A stretch of DNA of 64,000 nucleotides from Streptomyces sp. B21-083 (GCF_036898825.1 NZ_JARUND010000001.1:682001-746000); one strand, 5' to 3'. Shown: positions 8,661-17,592, counted from the first letter of the stretch. The notes: generated from the letters alone by a model not told the origin. Made by a program: numbers and translations.

Positions 8661-9050
8661 GCTGTTCACGAGAGTGATCCGGATCCCGACCGTGCCCGTC
8701 CTGCCGCGCCGCAGCCGGCTGCCCATGAGGGTGAGGCGGCCCAGCACGCCGTACTTGCGGGCGAGGAGCCGCCGGTAGGCGTCGGTCCCGGACTGGTCGA
8801 GGATCTCGGCGGTACCGGGGACCTGGTCGCCGGTCGGATTGCCGCGGACATCGCAGGGGCCGACAAGGACGTCGGCCCGCTTGCGGATCCGCTTCACCTT
8901 CCAGGAGTCCGTCACCGACCAGGCTCCGAGAGCGTCCCCGTCCCGCACCACCCAGACCGGGGTGGCGACGGACGTGCCGTTCTTGCGGAAGCTGGTGATC
9001 AGCAGGTATTTGCCCGCGCCGAGCCGGTCCAGGGTGCTGGTGTCGTCCAT
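8658..9050 (-). CDS. PPOX-class F420-dependent oxidoreductase
   Basis: Small flavin/deazaflavin split-barrel enzyme of 130 residues. LITSFRKNGTSVATPVWVVRDGDAL matches the N-terminal strand-turn of actinobacterial PPOX-class F420-binding proteins, followed by DSWKVKRIRKRADVLVGPCDVRGNP. Such proteins reduce small molecules or heme/quinone intermediates; the substrate is unknown here. Streptomyces makes F420, so the cofactor is plausible. The gene is separated by 63 bases from the glucarate dehydratase gene upstream on the same strand and could be the tail of that operon or independent. Confidence 0.85.
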   Translation of the reverse strand: MDDTSTLDRLGAGKYLLITSFRKNGTSVATPVWVVRDGDALGAWSVTDSWKVKRIRKRADVLVGPCDVRGNPTGDQVPGTAEILDQSGTDAYRRLLARKYGVLGRLTLMGSRLRRGRTGTVGIRITLVNS

Positions 9051-9113
9051 GGACGCGAGTCTAGGCGCCGGGACCTCAACTGCCGCCCGGCGCCCTGCCC
9101 TCCTCGCCGGCTC

Positions 9114-10412
9114 TCACCAGCGGGGCAGCAGCCGCTCGTACTCCGGCCGGATCTGTTGCATGTACCCGGTGTCGTCGCGGTCCCGTATCCCGGAGTCGAG
9201 GTAGCGGCGGTGGGCCCGGTCGAGGGCGTCGGGGTCGAGTTCGACACCCAGGCCGGGGCCGGTCGGCACCTTCACGGCGCCGTCGCGGACCTCGATGGCG
9301 CCGGGGACGATCACGTCGTCGGCCGAGTTCCACGGGTAGTGCGTGTCGCAGGAGTGCGCGAGGTTGGGGATGGCGGCGCCGACGTGGGTCATCGCGGCGA
9401 GGCTGATGCCCAGGTGCGAGTTGGAGTGCATGGACAGCTCGATGCCGAACGCCTCGCAGACGGCGGCGAGTTGACGGGTCCTACGGAGTCCGCCCCAGTA
9501 GTGGTGGTCGGTGAGGAGGACCTGGATCGCGTTCTGTTCGACGGCGGGGCGCAGATGTTCCCAGGCGATCACGCACATGTTGGTGGCGAGCGGCATCGGC
9601 GCGTCCTTGGCGACCTCGGCCATGCCGGAGATGGTGGCGGTCGGGTCCTCCAAGTACTCGATGACGCCGTCGAGTTCACGGGCGACGTACTTGGAGGTCT
9701 CCACCGTCCAGGCCGTGTTGGGGTCGAGGCGCAGCGGCTGTCCGGGGAAGGCCTCCGCGAGCGCCTTCATCGCGGCGATCTCCTCGTCGGGCGGGAAGAC
9801 ACCGCCCTTGAGCTTGAACGAGGTGAATCCGTACCGTCGTTGCATCAGCCGGGCCTGTTCGACGACCCCGGCCGGGTCGAGGGCCTCGCCCCACTCGTCG
9901 CCGATGGCCGCACGGCCGTCGAGGGCCGGGTGTTCGGCCCACTTGTAGAAGAGGTACGCGGCGAAGGGCACGGCGTCCCTGACCTTGCCGCCGAGCAGGT
10001 CGCTGACCGGGCGGCCCAGCAGCTTGCCCTGGGCGTCGAGGCAGGCCACCTCGACGGCCGAGGTGGCCCAGCCCCGGTCGTGGGACCGGGGCGCGGCAGG
10101 CCTCAGGACGGTGTCGATCGCGGCGGCGATGGCGGTCGTGTCGAAGACGTCCATGCCGACGACGACCTTCGCCGCCTCCTGGAGCCGTTCGAGACGGGCA
10201 CTGCCTCCGGGCGACTCTCCGAGGCCCACCGTGCCGTTCTCCAGGACGAGTTGGAGGACGCAGCGCAGGGCGAGCGGTTCGTGCACCCCGTCGGCGTTGA
10301 GGAGGGGCGGGTCACTGAACGCGATGGGGGTGATGCGGAGTTCGCGGATACGCGTGCCGGTTCCGGTGCCGCTCATGTGCGTACTCCTGTCGTCGTGCGC
10401 GAGGCCGCTCAT
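9114..10412 (-). CDS. gudD: Glucarate dehydratase-like enolase-superfamily enzyme
   Basis: Dehydrates D-glucarate (or an epimer) to 5-dehydro-4-deoxyglucarate in the cytoplasm. Residues fit the glucarate dehydratase branch of the enolase superfamily: FKLKGG (Lys200, Lys202), metal ligands in RLDPN (Asp230), YLEDP (Glu255) and LATNMC (Asn278), and the catalytic histidine motif HSNSHLG (His329, His333). Length 432 is normal. The ATG at 10412 overlaps the stop of the upstream aldolase gene (ATGA) and has GGAGG nearby. An alternative ATG at 10376 with AGGAG would remove 12 residues. Next to a KdgD-like gene and a sugar ABC system the assignment is firm; galactarate or altrarate cannot be excluded as substrate. 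Confidence 0.9.
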   Translation of the reverse strand: MSGLAHDDRSTHMSGTGTGTRIRELRITPIAFSDPPLLNADGVHEPLALRCVLQLVLENGTVGLGESPGGSARLERLQEAAKVVVGMDVFDTTAIAAAIDTVLRPAAPRSHDRGWATSAVEVACLDAQGKLLGRPVSDLLGGKVRDAVPFAAYLFYKWAEHPALDGRAAIGDEWGEALDPAGVVEQARLMQRRYGFTSFKLKGGVFPPDEEIAAMKALAEAFPGQPLRLDPNTAWTVETSKYVARELDGVIEYLEDPTATISGMAEVAKDAPMPLATNMCVIAWEHLRPAVEQNAIQVLLTDHHYWGGLRRTRQLAAVCEAFGIELSMHSNSHLGISLAAMTHVGAAIPNLAHSCDTHYPWNSADDVIVPGAIEVRDGAVKVPTGPGLGVELDPDALDRAHRRYLDSGIRDRDDTGYMQQIRPEYERLLPRW

Positions 10413-11317
10413 GCGCGGACCGCCTCCAGACCGTGGTCGATGAGTTTCGCCAGCCGGGCAAGGTGTTCCGGCGTCGGGTCGAGCAGGGGTGCCCGTACGC
10501 CGCCGACGTCCAGCCCCCGCAGGGTCACGCCGGCCTTGACCAGCGCCACCGCGTATCCGGGTACCTCGTCACGGAGTTCGACGAGCGGGCCGTAGAACCC
10601 GTCGAGGAGCTTGGTGACCAGAGCCTGGTCGCCCTCCGCCAGCGCCCGGTGGAACGCGGTGGCGATCTCCGGGGCGAAGGCGAACACGGCGGACGAGTAC
10701 AGGTCGACGCCGACGCCCTGGTAGGCGGCGGCCGTCATCTCGGCGGTGGGCAGGCCGTTGAAGAAGGCGAAGTCCTCGCCGCCGGGCAGCGCCCGGATCG
10801 TACGGACGATGCGGTGCATGCGTTCCAGGTCGCCGATGCCGTCCTTGAGGCCGACGACCCCGGGCAGGCTCGCGATCTCCGCGGCCGTGGCCTCGGTGAG
10901 GCGGGCGGTGCCGCGCTGGTAGAAGATCACCGGCAGCCGGGCCGCGGACGTCACCTCCCGCGCGTACCGCACGAGCCCCTGCTGCGGTGCGGTCACCAGA
11001 TACGGCGGCAGCAGCAGGATGCCGTCGGCGCCGGCCTCCCGGATACGGGCGGCCTGGTCGAGGGCGGCCGGCACCGGACCGCCCGCGGCGGCCAGCACGG
11101 GGACGCGCCCGGCGGTCGTGGCGACCGCGATCCTGGTCGCCTCCCCGATCTCGGCGGGCGTCAGCGCGTGGAACTCGCCGGTGCCGCAGGCGACGAACAC
11201 CCCGCCGGCACCGGCGGCGACCCCCGCCTCGATGTGCTGGGCGAGGCGTTCCCCGTCCAGCGTTCCGTCCGCCGCGAAGGGCGTCACCGGAAAGAACAGC
11301 ACTCCCTGGAACTTCAT
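10409..11317 (-). CDS. kdgD: 5-dehydro-4-deoxyglucarate dehydratase-like aldolase (DapA superfamily)
   Basis: Predicted to decarboxylate and dehydrate 5-dehydro-4-deoxyglucarate to 2-oxoglutarate semialdehyde, the step after glucarate dehydratase. The 302-residue protein is a TIM-barrel of the DHDPS/NAL family with the Schiff-base lysine in VVGLKDG (Lys168) and the catalytic tyrosine in IFYQRG (Tyr133). The start MKFQGVLFFPVTPF is the conserved N-terminus. GAGAGA lies before the ATG at 11317. Its stop overlaps the glucarate dehydratase start. No semialdehyde dehydrogenase gene, the expected next step, is in the window. Confidence 0.87.
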   Translation of the reverse strand: MKFQGVLFFPVTPFAADGTLDGERLAQHIEAGVAAGAGGVFVACGTGEFHALTPAEIGEATRIAVATTAGRVPVLAAAGGPVPAALDQAARIREAGADGILLLPPYLVTAPQQGLVRYAREVTSAARLPVIFYQRGTARLTEATAAEIASLPGVVGLKDGIGDLERMHRIVRTIRALPGGEDFAFFNGLPTAEMTAAAYQGVGVDLYSSAVFAFAPEIATAFHRALAEGDQALVTKLLDGFYGPLVELRDEVPGYAVALVKAGVTLRGLDVGGVRAPLLDPTPEHLARLAKLIDHGLEAVRA

Positions 11318-11358
11318 GTCTCTCTCAAACGTGGGGGGGGGGTCGGGGTCGGGGGGTG

Positions 11359-12303
11359 TCAGCCCTTGGTGGCACCGGCGGCGATGCCGGAGACCAGCGA
11401 GCGCTGAAGGAGCAGATAGACGATCAGACTGGGTATGAGGGCGATGACCGCGCCCGCCAGCACCACCCCGGAGCCGACCTCGGGGTCGGTGCGCAGGACG
11501 GACAGGGCGACGGTCACCGTGTAGTCGGTGGGGTCCTTGGCGGCGATCAGCGGCAGCAGGTACTGGTCCCAGATCATGATGAAGCCGAGGACGCCGGCCA
11601 CACCGAGCGCGGGCTTGCACAGCGGCAGCACGATCTGCCACAGCATGCGCAGCTCGCCGACGCCGTCGAGGCGGGCGGCCTCCTCGATCTCGTCGGGGAT
11701 GTCCTTCATGAACTCGGTCAGCATCATCACCGAGAAGCCCCAGGCACCCAGCGGGAGGATGACGCCCCAGACGGTGCCCTTGAGGTCGAGGTGGACCACC
11801 GGGACGTCACCGAGGACCAGTGACAGCGGGATCGCGATGACCTCCTCGGGCAGCATCATCGTCAGCATGAACAGGGTCAGTATCAGGGCCTGGCCGCGGA
11901 AACGGTGCCTGGCCAGCGCGTACGCGGCGAGTGTGCAGACCACGAGCTGGAGGAGCAGCCCGCCGCCCGCTATGACGAGCGAGTTGGAGAAGTAGTCCCA
12001 GATGCCGCGCTCGCCGGCCACCGTGAAGTTCAGCAGTGTGCTGTCGTGCGGCAGGAAGGACAGCGACGAGCCGCTGGCGTTCTTCGTGAAGGCACCCGAG
12101 AGGATCGCGAGGAAGGGCGCCGCGAAGATGGCCACGGCTGTCGCGCAGAGCAGGATCCGCAGGGCCCAGGCGGTGCCCGGCTTGTCGTTCCAGCCGAGAG
12201 CGGTGTCGAAGCGGGCCGGAGTGGTCCGCTTCGCCTTGCCGGACCGCTTGCCCGTGGTCCTCGGTGCGGTCGCCCGGACGGGGTCGATGACGGGGGCGCT
12301 CAT
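11359..12303 (-). CDS. Sugar ABC transporter permease, MalG type
   Basis: Inner-membrane permease of 314 residues with six hydrophobic segments and the cytoplasmic EAA loop EIEEAARLDGVGELRMLWQIVLP. The N-terminal 45 residues are a basic Pro/Thr-rich cytoplasmic tail. The ATG overlaps the stop of the MalF-type gene (ATGA at 12300-12303). With that gene and the lipoprotein it forms a CUT1-type importer, probably for glucarate or a related acid sugar because the two catabolic genes follow directly. No ATPase gene is present. Confidence 0.92.
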   Translation of the reverse strand: MSAPVIDPVRATAPRTTGKRSGKAKRTTPARFDTALGWNDKPGTAWALRILLCATAVAIFAAPFLAILSGAFTKNASGSSLSFLPHDSTLLNFTVAGERGIWDYFSNSLVIAGGGLLLQLVVCTLAAYALARHRFRGQALILTLFMLTMMLPEEVIAIPLSLVLGDVPVVHLDLKGTVWGVILPLGAWGFSVMMLTEFMKDIPDEIEEAARLDGVGELRMLWQIVLPLCKPALGVAGVLGFIMIWDQYLLPLIAAKDPTDYTVTVALSVLRTDPEVGSGVVLAGAVIALIPSLIVYLLLQRSLVSGIAAGATKG

Positions 12304-13211
12304 CGCACGTCTCCCCTCTTGCGGAAGTAGTTGACGGTGACGGTGAGCAGCAGCGTCACGCAGAGCAGTACGACGGAGGCCGCTGAAGCGCCGCCGATGT
12401 CGTTGCGGGTGAAGCCGAGGGTGTAGGCGCGGGTCATCCAGACCTCGGTGGACCCGGCCGGGCCGCCGCCGGTCAGGACGTAGACCTCGGTGAAGACGCG
12501 CAGTCCGCGGATCGCGGCGAGGGTGAGGACGATGCCGAGGGCGGGGCGGATCGCGGGCAGGGTGACGTACCGCAGCCGCTGCCAGAGGGAGACTCCGTCC
12601 ATCGCGGCGGCCTCGTACAGCGAGCGGTCGACGCCCGCGAGGCCGGCCATGATGATGACCATGTTGTAGGGGGCCCAGATCCAGATGCCCATGGCCATCG
12701 TCGACCACAGCGCGAGGTCCGGGTTGTCGAGGAACTGGACCGGGCCGAGCCCGAAGAGGTTCAGGCCGCTGTTGAGGAGGCCGTCGGAGGTCGGGTAGTA
12801 CATCAGCCGCCACAGCTCACCGACGACCGCGGTCGCGGTGACGGCGGGCAGGAAGACGGCGGTCCGCACGATCTTCAGCAAGCGGGCCTGGCCCTCCAGG
12901 AGCAGAGCGAGGACGAAGCCGAGGACGATGGCTCCCAAAGACTGGCCGATGCCGAGGACCAGGGTGTGTCCGATGGCGTCCTGGAAGCGGTGGTCGGTCA
13001 GGACCCGGGTGTAGTTGTCGAGGCCGGTCCACCTGTCGCCGAGGAAGGGCCGCACGTCGAAGAAGCTGAGCCAGACGCCCTTGGCCATCGGCCAGAACTT
13101 GAAGACGAGGGCGAGCAGCAGGCCCGGTGCGAGGAACAGCCACGGCACCAGGGCCTTCTTGGTGGGGCGCCGGCCTCCGCGCGCCGCGGGGGTGGTCACG
13201 GTAGCGGTCAT
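12300..13211 (-). CDS. Sugar ABC transporter permease, MalF type
   Basis: Permease of 303 residues with six membrane segments and an EAA loop (SLYEAAAMDGVSLWQRLRYV). The N-terminus is basic and cytoplasmic. Start and stop overlap the flanking genes as ATGA (13208-13211 and 12300-12303), so all three transporter genes are translationally coupled. It partners the MalG-type protein. Confidence 0.92.
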   Translation of the reverse strand: MTATVTTPAARGGRRPTKKALVPWLFLAPGLLLALVFKFWPMAKGVWLSFFDVRPFLGDRWTGLDNYTRVLTDHRFQDAIGHTLVLGIGQSLGAIVLGFVLALLLEGQARLLKIVRTAVFLPAVTATAVVGELWRLMYYPTSDGLLNSGLNLFGLGPVQFLDNPDLALWSTMAMGIWIWAPYNMVIIMAGLAGVDRSLYEAAAMDGVSLWQRLRYVTLPAIRPALGIVLTLAAIRGLRVFTEVYVLTGGGPAGSTEVWMTRAYTLGFTRNDIGGASAASVVLLCVTLLLTVTVNYFRKRGDVR

Positions 13212-14533
13212 TTCAGCAGGTCCTGGTCCTTGAGGTCACCGGCGAGGGTCTCGTTGAGCTCCTTCAACTGGGAGCGGACGTCACCGCCGCAGTACGTGAA
13301 GATCGCGTTGAGGCTGTCGGCGGTGTCCTGCTTGATGGGAGCGAAGTCGGGCGCGTTCGGGAACTGCTGCGAGGCGTCCTCGTACGCCTTCTGCACCACG
13401 CTCCAGCGGGGATCGTCGCGGACTGCCGCCGCGTCCAGCGTGGAGTTCACGGGGATGCGGACGACGGGCTGGTTCTCGCCGGTCATGGCGATCTTCTGGC
13501 CCTCGGGGCTGATGAGGAACGCGGCGAGTTCCTGTTCCTGCTTCGTCTTTCCGGTCTTAGCGCCGAAGTAGACGTTCTCGCCGTCGGCCAGCACGTCGCC
13601 GCCCGCCGGGCCCGCGGGGGCCGGGACGACCTCGTACTTGTCCTTGCCGAGGGTCTGGTCGAAGGTGGTGATGTTGTACGGGCCGGTCATGTACATCCCG
13701 GCGTTGCCGTCCTGGAAGTTCGTGGCGGTGGAGGTGATGGCGGTGAGGGCGCCAGGCTGGGTGACAGCGTTGTCACCGCAGAAGAGGTTGTCCTTCATCC
13801 AGGTCACGGTGTTGACGGCGGCGGCCGAGTCCATGGCCGGCTTGTAGGTGCCCTGACCGTCCGGCTCCACGATCTTCGCGCCGCCCTGCCAGAGGAAGCT
13901 GGAGCCCCACCAGGCGGCGTAGCCGTTCTGGGCGCTGCCGGGGACGACCATGCCGTAGGTGTCGGCCTTGCCGTCGCCGTCCGGGTCGCGGGTGGCGAAC
14001 GCCTTGGCGACGTCCAGCATCTCCTGCCAGGTGGTGGGCGCCTCGATGCCCAGTTTCCGCAGCCAGTCCTTGCGGATCATCAGGGTCTGGGCCTGTCGGG
14101 AGTAGGGGATGCCGTAGTGCTTGCCGTCGATGCCCACGGTCGACGCCCATGACTTGGCGGTGATCTGGTCATGGCCCGCGATCGAGTCCGGGTCGACGGC
14201 CTTCAGCAGGCCCTGGCTCTGGTAACTGCCCATCAGCGCCGTGTCGTTGATCATGACGTCGGGCAGGTCCTTGGTGGACGCACGGCTCTGCAGCTGCTGG
14301 TCGAAGTTGATGACCGGCTGGTAGTCGACTTTGATCCCGGTCTTCTTGGTGAAGGTGGCGAACACCCGCCCGTAGGTGGCGGCGGAATCCGGGTTGCTCC
14401 GGGTCCACACCTCCAGCGTGTTCGGGTCGTCGCCGGAGCCGCCGGAACCGGTTCCGCAGGCGGCCGTTGTGAAAGCGAGCCCCGTGACGGCGAGTACGGC
14501 GGCCAGGCGGCGACTTCGTCGGCGATCGCCCAT
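13208..14533 (-). CDS. Extracellular sugar-binding lipoprotein of the ABC importer
   Basis: Substrate-binding protein of about 441 residues (SBP_bac_1 family) that delivers the sugar acid to the permeases. An arginine-rich start (MGDRRRSRRL) and hydrophobic signal end in FTTAACG, a lipobox with Cys near residue 26. The body begins LEVWTRSNPDSA and keeps SBP features such as ITAKSWASTVGIDGKHYGIPY. The ATG at 14533 has GGAG at good spacing; an upstream ATG at 14569 would add 12 residues and run into the operator. First gene of the five-gene operon, and directly behind an inverted repeat. Confidence 0.9.
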   Translation of the reverse strand: MGDRRRSRRLAAVLAVTGLAFTTAACGTGSGGSGDDPNTLEVWTRSNPDSAATYGRVFATFTKKTGIKVDYQPVINFDQQLQSRASTKDLPDVMINDTALMGSYQSQGLLKAVDPDSIAGHDQITAKSWASTVGIDGKHYGIPYSRQAQTLMIRKDWLRKLGIEAPTTWQEMLDVAKAFATRDPDGDGKADTYGMVVPGSAQNGYAAWWGSSFLWQGGAKIVEPDGQGTYKPAMDSAAAVNTVTWMKDNLFCGDNAVTQPGALTAITSTATNFQDGNAGMYMTGPYNITTFDQTLGKDKYEVVPAPAGPAGGDVLADGENVYFGAKTGKTKQEQELAAFLISPEGQKIAMTGENQPVVRIPVNSTLDAAAVRDDPRWSVVQKAYEDASQQFPNAPDFAPIKQDTADSLNAIFTYCGGDVRSQLKELNETLAGDLKDQDLLK

Positions 14534-14550
14534 GGAAGTTCTCCGTTCAT

Positions 14551-14573
14551 ATTCGTGAACGTCTTTCACGAAT
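14551..14573. promoter_or_regulatory. Perfect inverted repeat, probable operator of the glucarate-type operon
   Basis: ATTCGTGAA (14551-14559) and TTCACGAAT (14565-14573) form a perfect 9-bp inverted repeat with a 5-base spacer, only 18 bases before the binding-protein start. The size and AT-rich ends suit a dimeric repressor of the GntR, LacI or IclR kind, but no such regulator gene is adjacent. The 230 bases between it and the gene at 14806 contain only promoter-like sequence. Confidence 0.65.
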
Positions 14574-14805
14574 CTAAATGACCGCTGTAAGCTACGAACG
14601 GTTTCAGCCGTATGTCAAGACATGGTTCCGAGTTTTCACGGACGTCACACGACCCGAGGCACCCGTGGCCACAGCGGCCCTCATGGAGTCGGGCACAGCT
14701 TCTGGAATCCGTTCACAACCGACGCGTCCAGACCCTCGCCAACATCAACAACCTTGTCTAGATTGCGTGTTGACACTTTCTCGCCGGTGCTCAGGAGCTG
14801 CCCCC

Positions 14806-15627
14806 GTGCCCGAGAACTCATCGGCCGCATCCCTGCAGTCGCGGATCAACTCGCGTCAGCCGCACACGGCTCGGATCTGGAACTACTGGCTCGGCGGCCG
14901 GGACCACTACGAGGTCGACCGCGCGGCCGGCGACCGGATCCGTGAACTGCACCCCGGTATCGGCGAGTACGCCCGCGCGGACCGCCTCTTCCTGGCGCGG
15001 GCCGTACGCCATCTGGTCACCGAGTGCGGGATACGGCAGTTCCTCGACATCGGCACCGGACTGCCGACCGCCGACAACACGCACGAGGTGGCCCAGCGGA
15101 TCGCTCCGGAGACCCGGGTGGTGTACGTCGACAACGATCCGCTCGTCATGGTCCACGCCCGCGCCCTCCTCACCAGCACACCCGAGGGGCGTACGGACCA
15201 TGTCGAGGAGGACCTGCGCAATGTCGACGCGGTCCTCGAACAGGCGGCCCGCACCCTGGATCTCACCCGGCCCGTCGCCCTGATGCTGCTCGGGGTGGTC
15301 ATCTTCCTCGGCGACGACGAGGACCCGCACGGTGTCGTACGACGGCTGCTGGACGCCCTTCCAGCGGGCAGCCATCTCGCGCTGTCGCACACCGTCTCCG
15401 GCCCGGCGCCGGCCGAGGTGGACGCGGCGGTCGGGTTCTGGAACGCGCACGGCACTCCCCGGCTGACCCAGCGCAGTCCCGAGGCGGTGGCGCGTTTCTT
15501 CGACGGCCTCGATCTCCTGGAGCCGGGGGTCGTGTCCTGCTCGCGCTGGCGCCCGGAGGGATTCCGCACCGGCCAGGACGAGCCGACGGAGGTCGCCATG
15601 TACTGCGGAGTGGCCCGTAAGCCCTGA
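14806..15627 (+). CDS. SAM-dependent methyltransferase, Methyltransf_19 (DUF574) family
   Basis: Protein of 273 residues of an actinobacterial family predicted to use S-adenosylmethionine. Visible are ARIWNYWLGG near residue 22, the nucleotide-binding strand FLDIGTGLPT and the acidic loop VVYVDNDPLV. The GTG at 14806 follows AGGAG by eight bases and matches the family start, so the longer open frame before it is ignored. A close paralog sits at 30982. Real substrates of this family are mostly unknown. Confidence 0.87.
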   Translation: MPENSSAASLQSRINSRQPHTARIWNYWLGGRDHYEVDRAAGDRIRELHPGIGEYARADRLFLARAVRHLVTECGIRQFLDIGTGLPTADNTHEVAQRIAPETRVVYVDNDPLVMVHARALLTSTPEGRTDHVEEDLRNVDAVLEQAARTLDLTRPVALMLLGVVIFLGDDEDPHGVVRRLLDALPAGSHLALSHTVSGPAPAEVDAAVGFWNAHGTPRLTQRSPEAVARFFDGLDLLEPGVVSCSRWRPEGFRTGQDEPTEVAMYCGVARKP

Positions 15628-15776
15628 CGCGATCCGTCCCGGCCGGTGGACCCGAACGGGATCTTGGAGTCGCTGAACACGAACACCGCTCGCCACGTAT
15701 GGAAGTGAGGGTCACTCAACGACCGGAGGGCCCCGCGGTGTCGCGACATCGCGCGTTCAGGGTTCGGGAGCCATTG

Positions 15777-17135
15777 ATGAGGCACGCACGACGACGGATC
15801 GTCCGGCGAGCGACACGGCTGGCGGCCGTCGGCGGAGTCATCCTCGGCGGATTGATGGTCACCCAGGCCGTGGCGAGCGAGCCGCCAGAAATCAATCTGC
15901 CCTTCAGCTCCGCCCAGACGGCCGGCACCACCGGCAGCGAACTCGTCACCGAACTCGGCACCGACCGGACGGCGGGCAGCTGGATCGCGGCCGACGGGAA
16001 ACCGGTGGTCGCGGTCACCGACGCCGAGGCGGCCACGGAGGTCGAGAAGGCGGGCGCCCGCGCCAAGGTCGTGGACCACAGCTTGAACGACCTCAAGTCC
16101 GCGACCCGGACGCTGCGTTCGGCACCGCGCGTGGCGGGCACGGCATGGGCGGTCGACTACACCAAGAACGAGGTGGTCGTCCAGGCCGACAGCACGGTGT
16201 CGGCCGCCGACTGGGCCAAGCTGGCCTCGGTCGCCAAGAGCATCGGCGGTTCCGTGCGCATGGAGCGGAGCGAGGGCACGTTCACCACCCGTATCAACGC
16301 GGCGCAGCCGATCCTGTCGACCGGCGGGCGCTGCTCGGCGGGCTTCAACGTGACCAACGGGTCGGCCGACTTCATCCTGACGGCCGGTCACTGCGGGCCC
16401 AACGGTTCGGTGTGGTTCGCGGACACCGGGGGCTCGACGGAGATCGGCAAGACGATCAGCGGCAGCTTCCCCATCAACGACTACTCGCTGGTGCAGTACA
16501 ACGGCGGCTCGGCCGGTGACGGCGCCGATGTCGTCGCCATCGGCAACGGGCGGGGCGTGCGGATCACGGGTGCGGCCGATCCGACCGTCGGGCAGAAGGT
16601 GTTCCGCAGCGGCAGCACCACCGGCCTGCGCGACGGCAAGGTGACGGGGCTCAACGCCACGGTCAACTACCCGGAGGGCACGGTGTCGGGCCTGATCGAG
16701 ACGACCGTGTGCGCCGAGGCGGGTGACAGCGGCGGCCCGTTGTTCTCCGAGGGCATCGCGCTCGGGATCACCTCGGGCGGCAACGGCGACTGCAAGACCG
16801 GCGGTACGACGTTCTTCCAGCCGGTGACCAAGGCGCTGGCCGCGCTCAATGTCCGGCTGATCGGCCAGGCGGGTCAGGCAGCCGCTCCGGCGCCGTCCGG
16901 TGCGGCCACGCAAAGCGCCGTCGCCCCCGGGGAGGCCCAGCCGGGTTCGGTGGCGCCGGTGACGGGTGGCTCCGCCGGGGAAGCACTGCTGGACAAGCTC
17001 GCGGACCCGAAGAACGTGGGCCCCGGGCTGCTGGTCGTGGGCGGCAGCCTGATCGCCCTGGTCGCCACCCGGTGGTTCCGGGTGGAACAGGACCGGAGGG
17101 ACTACCGCAGGTCGTACTCGGCGACGTGGAGCTGA
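15777..17135 (+). CDS. Membrane-tethered S1 (streptogrisin-like) serine protease
   Basis: Predicted secreted chymotrypsin-fold protease. An arginine-rich N-terminus and hydrophobic stretch (LAAVGGVILGGLM) form a signal. A pro-region of about 150 residues follows, then the catalytic domain with TAGHC (His205), INDYSL (Asp235) and GDSGGP (Ser318). After an Ala/Pro/Gly-rich linker comes a hydrophobic segment (GLLVVGGSLIALV) and a basic tail, so the enzyme is probably anchored by its C-terminus. The ATG at 15777 has GGGAG before it. An in-frame GTG at 15738 with an even better GGAGGG is an alternative that adds 13 residues. Confidence 0.88.
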   Translation: MRHARRRIVRRATRLAAVGGVILGGLMVTQAVASEPPEINLPFSSAQTAGTTGSELVTELGTDRTAGSWIAADGKPVVAVTDAEAATEVEKAGARAKVVDHSLNDLKSATRTLRSAPRVAGTAWAVDYTKNEVVVQADSTVSAADWAKLASVAKSIGGSVRMERSEGTFTTRINAAQPILSTGGRCSAGFNVTNGSADFILTAGHCGPNGSVWFADTGGSTEIGKTISGSFPINDYSLVQYNGGSAGDGADVVAIGNGRGVRITGAADPTVGQKVFRSGSTTGLRDGKVTGLNATVNYPEGTVSGLIETTVCAEAGDSGGPLFSEGIALGITSGGNGDCKTGGTTFFQPVTKALAALNVRLIGQAGQAAAPAPSGAATQSAVAPGEAQPGSVAPVTGGSAGEALLDKLADPKNVGPGLLVVGGSLIALVATRWFRVEQDRRDYRRSYSATWS

Positions 17136-17174
17136 GTGCTCCGCTGGTTCGGCGTTCTTCGGCCGCGGGCCCGG

Positions 17175-17218
17175 TGGGGCTGGTCGCGCAGTTCCCCGCG
17201 CCCCTTCAGGGCGCGGGG
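17175..17218. repeat. Dispersed Streptomyces intergenic repeat with 10-bp hairpin
   Basis: Contains GGTCGCGCAGTTCCCCGCG, a word repeated at 53383-53700 and 60918-60936. CCCCGCGCCC (17194-17203) pairs with GGGCGCGGGG (17209-17218). Lying between convergent genes, this copy can act as a terminator; the others sit in different contexts. Confidence 0.75.
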
Positions 17219-17244
17219 ACTCACCGGACGACAGACACACGAAA

Positions 17245-17269
17245 GGCCGGGGCTGACGTGACCCCGGCC
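17245..17269. terminator. Terminator hairpin between convergent genes
   Basis: GGCCGGGG (17245-17252) pairs with CCCCGGCC (17262-17269) around a 9-base loop, midway between the protease stop at 17135 and the small gene ending at 17298. Confidence 0.65.
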
Positions 17270-17297
17270 CTGCTGCCCAGATGGTGAACGAAAACGG

Positions 17298-17483
17298 TTA
17301 CGCGTCGCGCCCGGGGTGCGGGGAGACCGCGGCCCATTCGGCGACGAGCTGCTGATAAGTCAGCCGCTGCTCGCTGTTGAGGATCCCGCCCGACCGGAGC
17401 CACAAGGCCCGGATCTCTTCGTTGACGTCGGCTGCCGAGCGATCAGGGGCGGATTGAAGAGTGGTGGACATGCTGTGAAGCAT
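17298..17483 (-). CDS. Small conserved-looking hypothetical protein (61 aa)
   Basis: Acidic-helical protein with the run LRSGGILNSEQRLTYQQL and no signal or membrane segment. ATG at 17483 follows a GGGGGG ribosome binding site at seven bases; a second ATG at 17471 would shorten it by four. High third-position GC supports coding. Function is not recognised. It is a monocistronic gene between the protease and the ROK regulator. Confidence 0.6.
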   Translation of the reverse strand: MLHSMSTTLQSAPDRSAADVNEEIRALWLRSGGILNSEQRLTYQQLVAEWAAVSPHPGRDA

Positions 17484-17592
17484 ATGACGCCCCCCGTGAA
17501 AACTAAATCGATCGATACGGACTATTCCGACATTGCTGACCGTGTTACTGATCACGTGCAGTACGTCACCCTCCTCGTGCCCGGCTCCGAGT

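Noticed and set aside
8616..10595. 659-codon plus-strand frame over the F420 enzyme, glucarate dehydratase and aldolase genes
   Set aside because: Shadow of three well-supported minus-strand genes; composition is typical of a third-position frame.
14907..17240. 777-codon minus-strand frame over the methyltransferase and protease
   Set aside because: No domain, no ribosome binding site, spans the end of one real gene and the whole of another.
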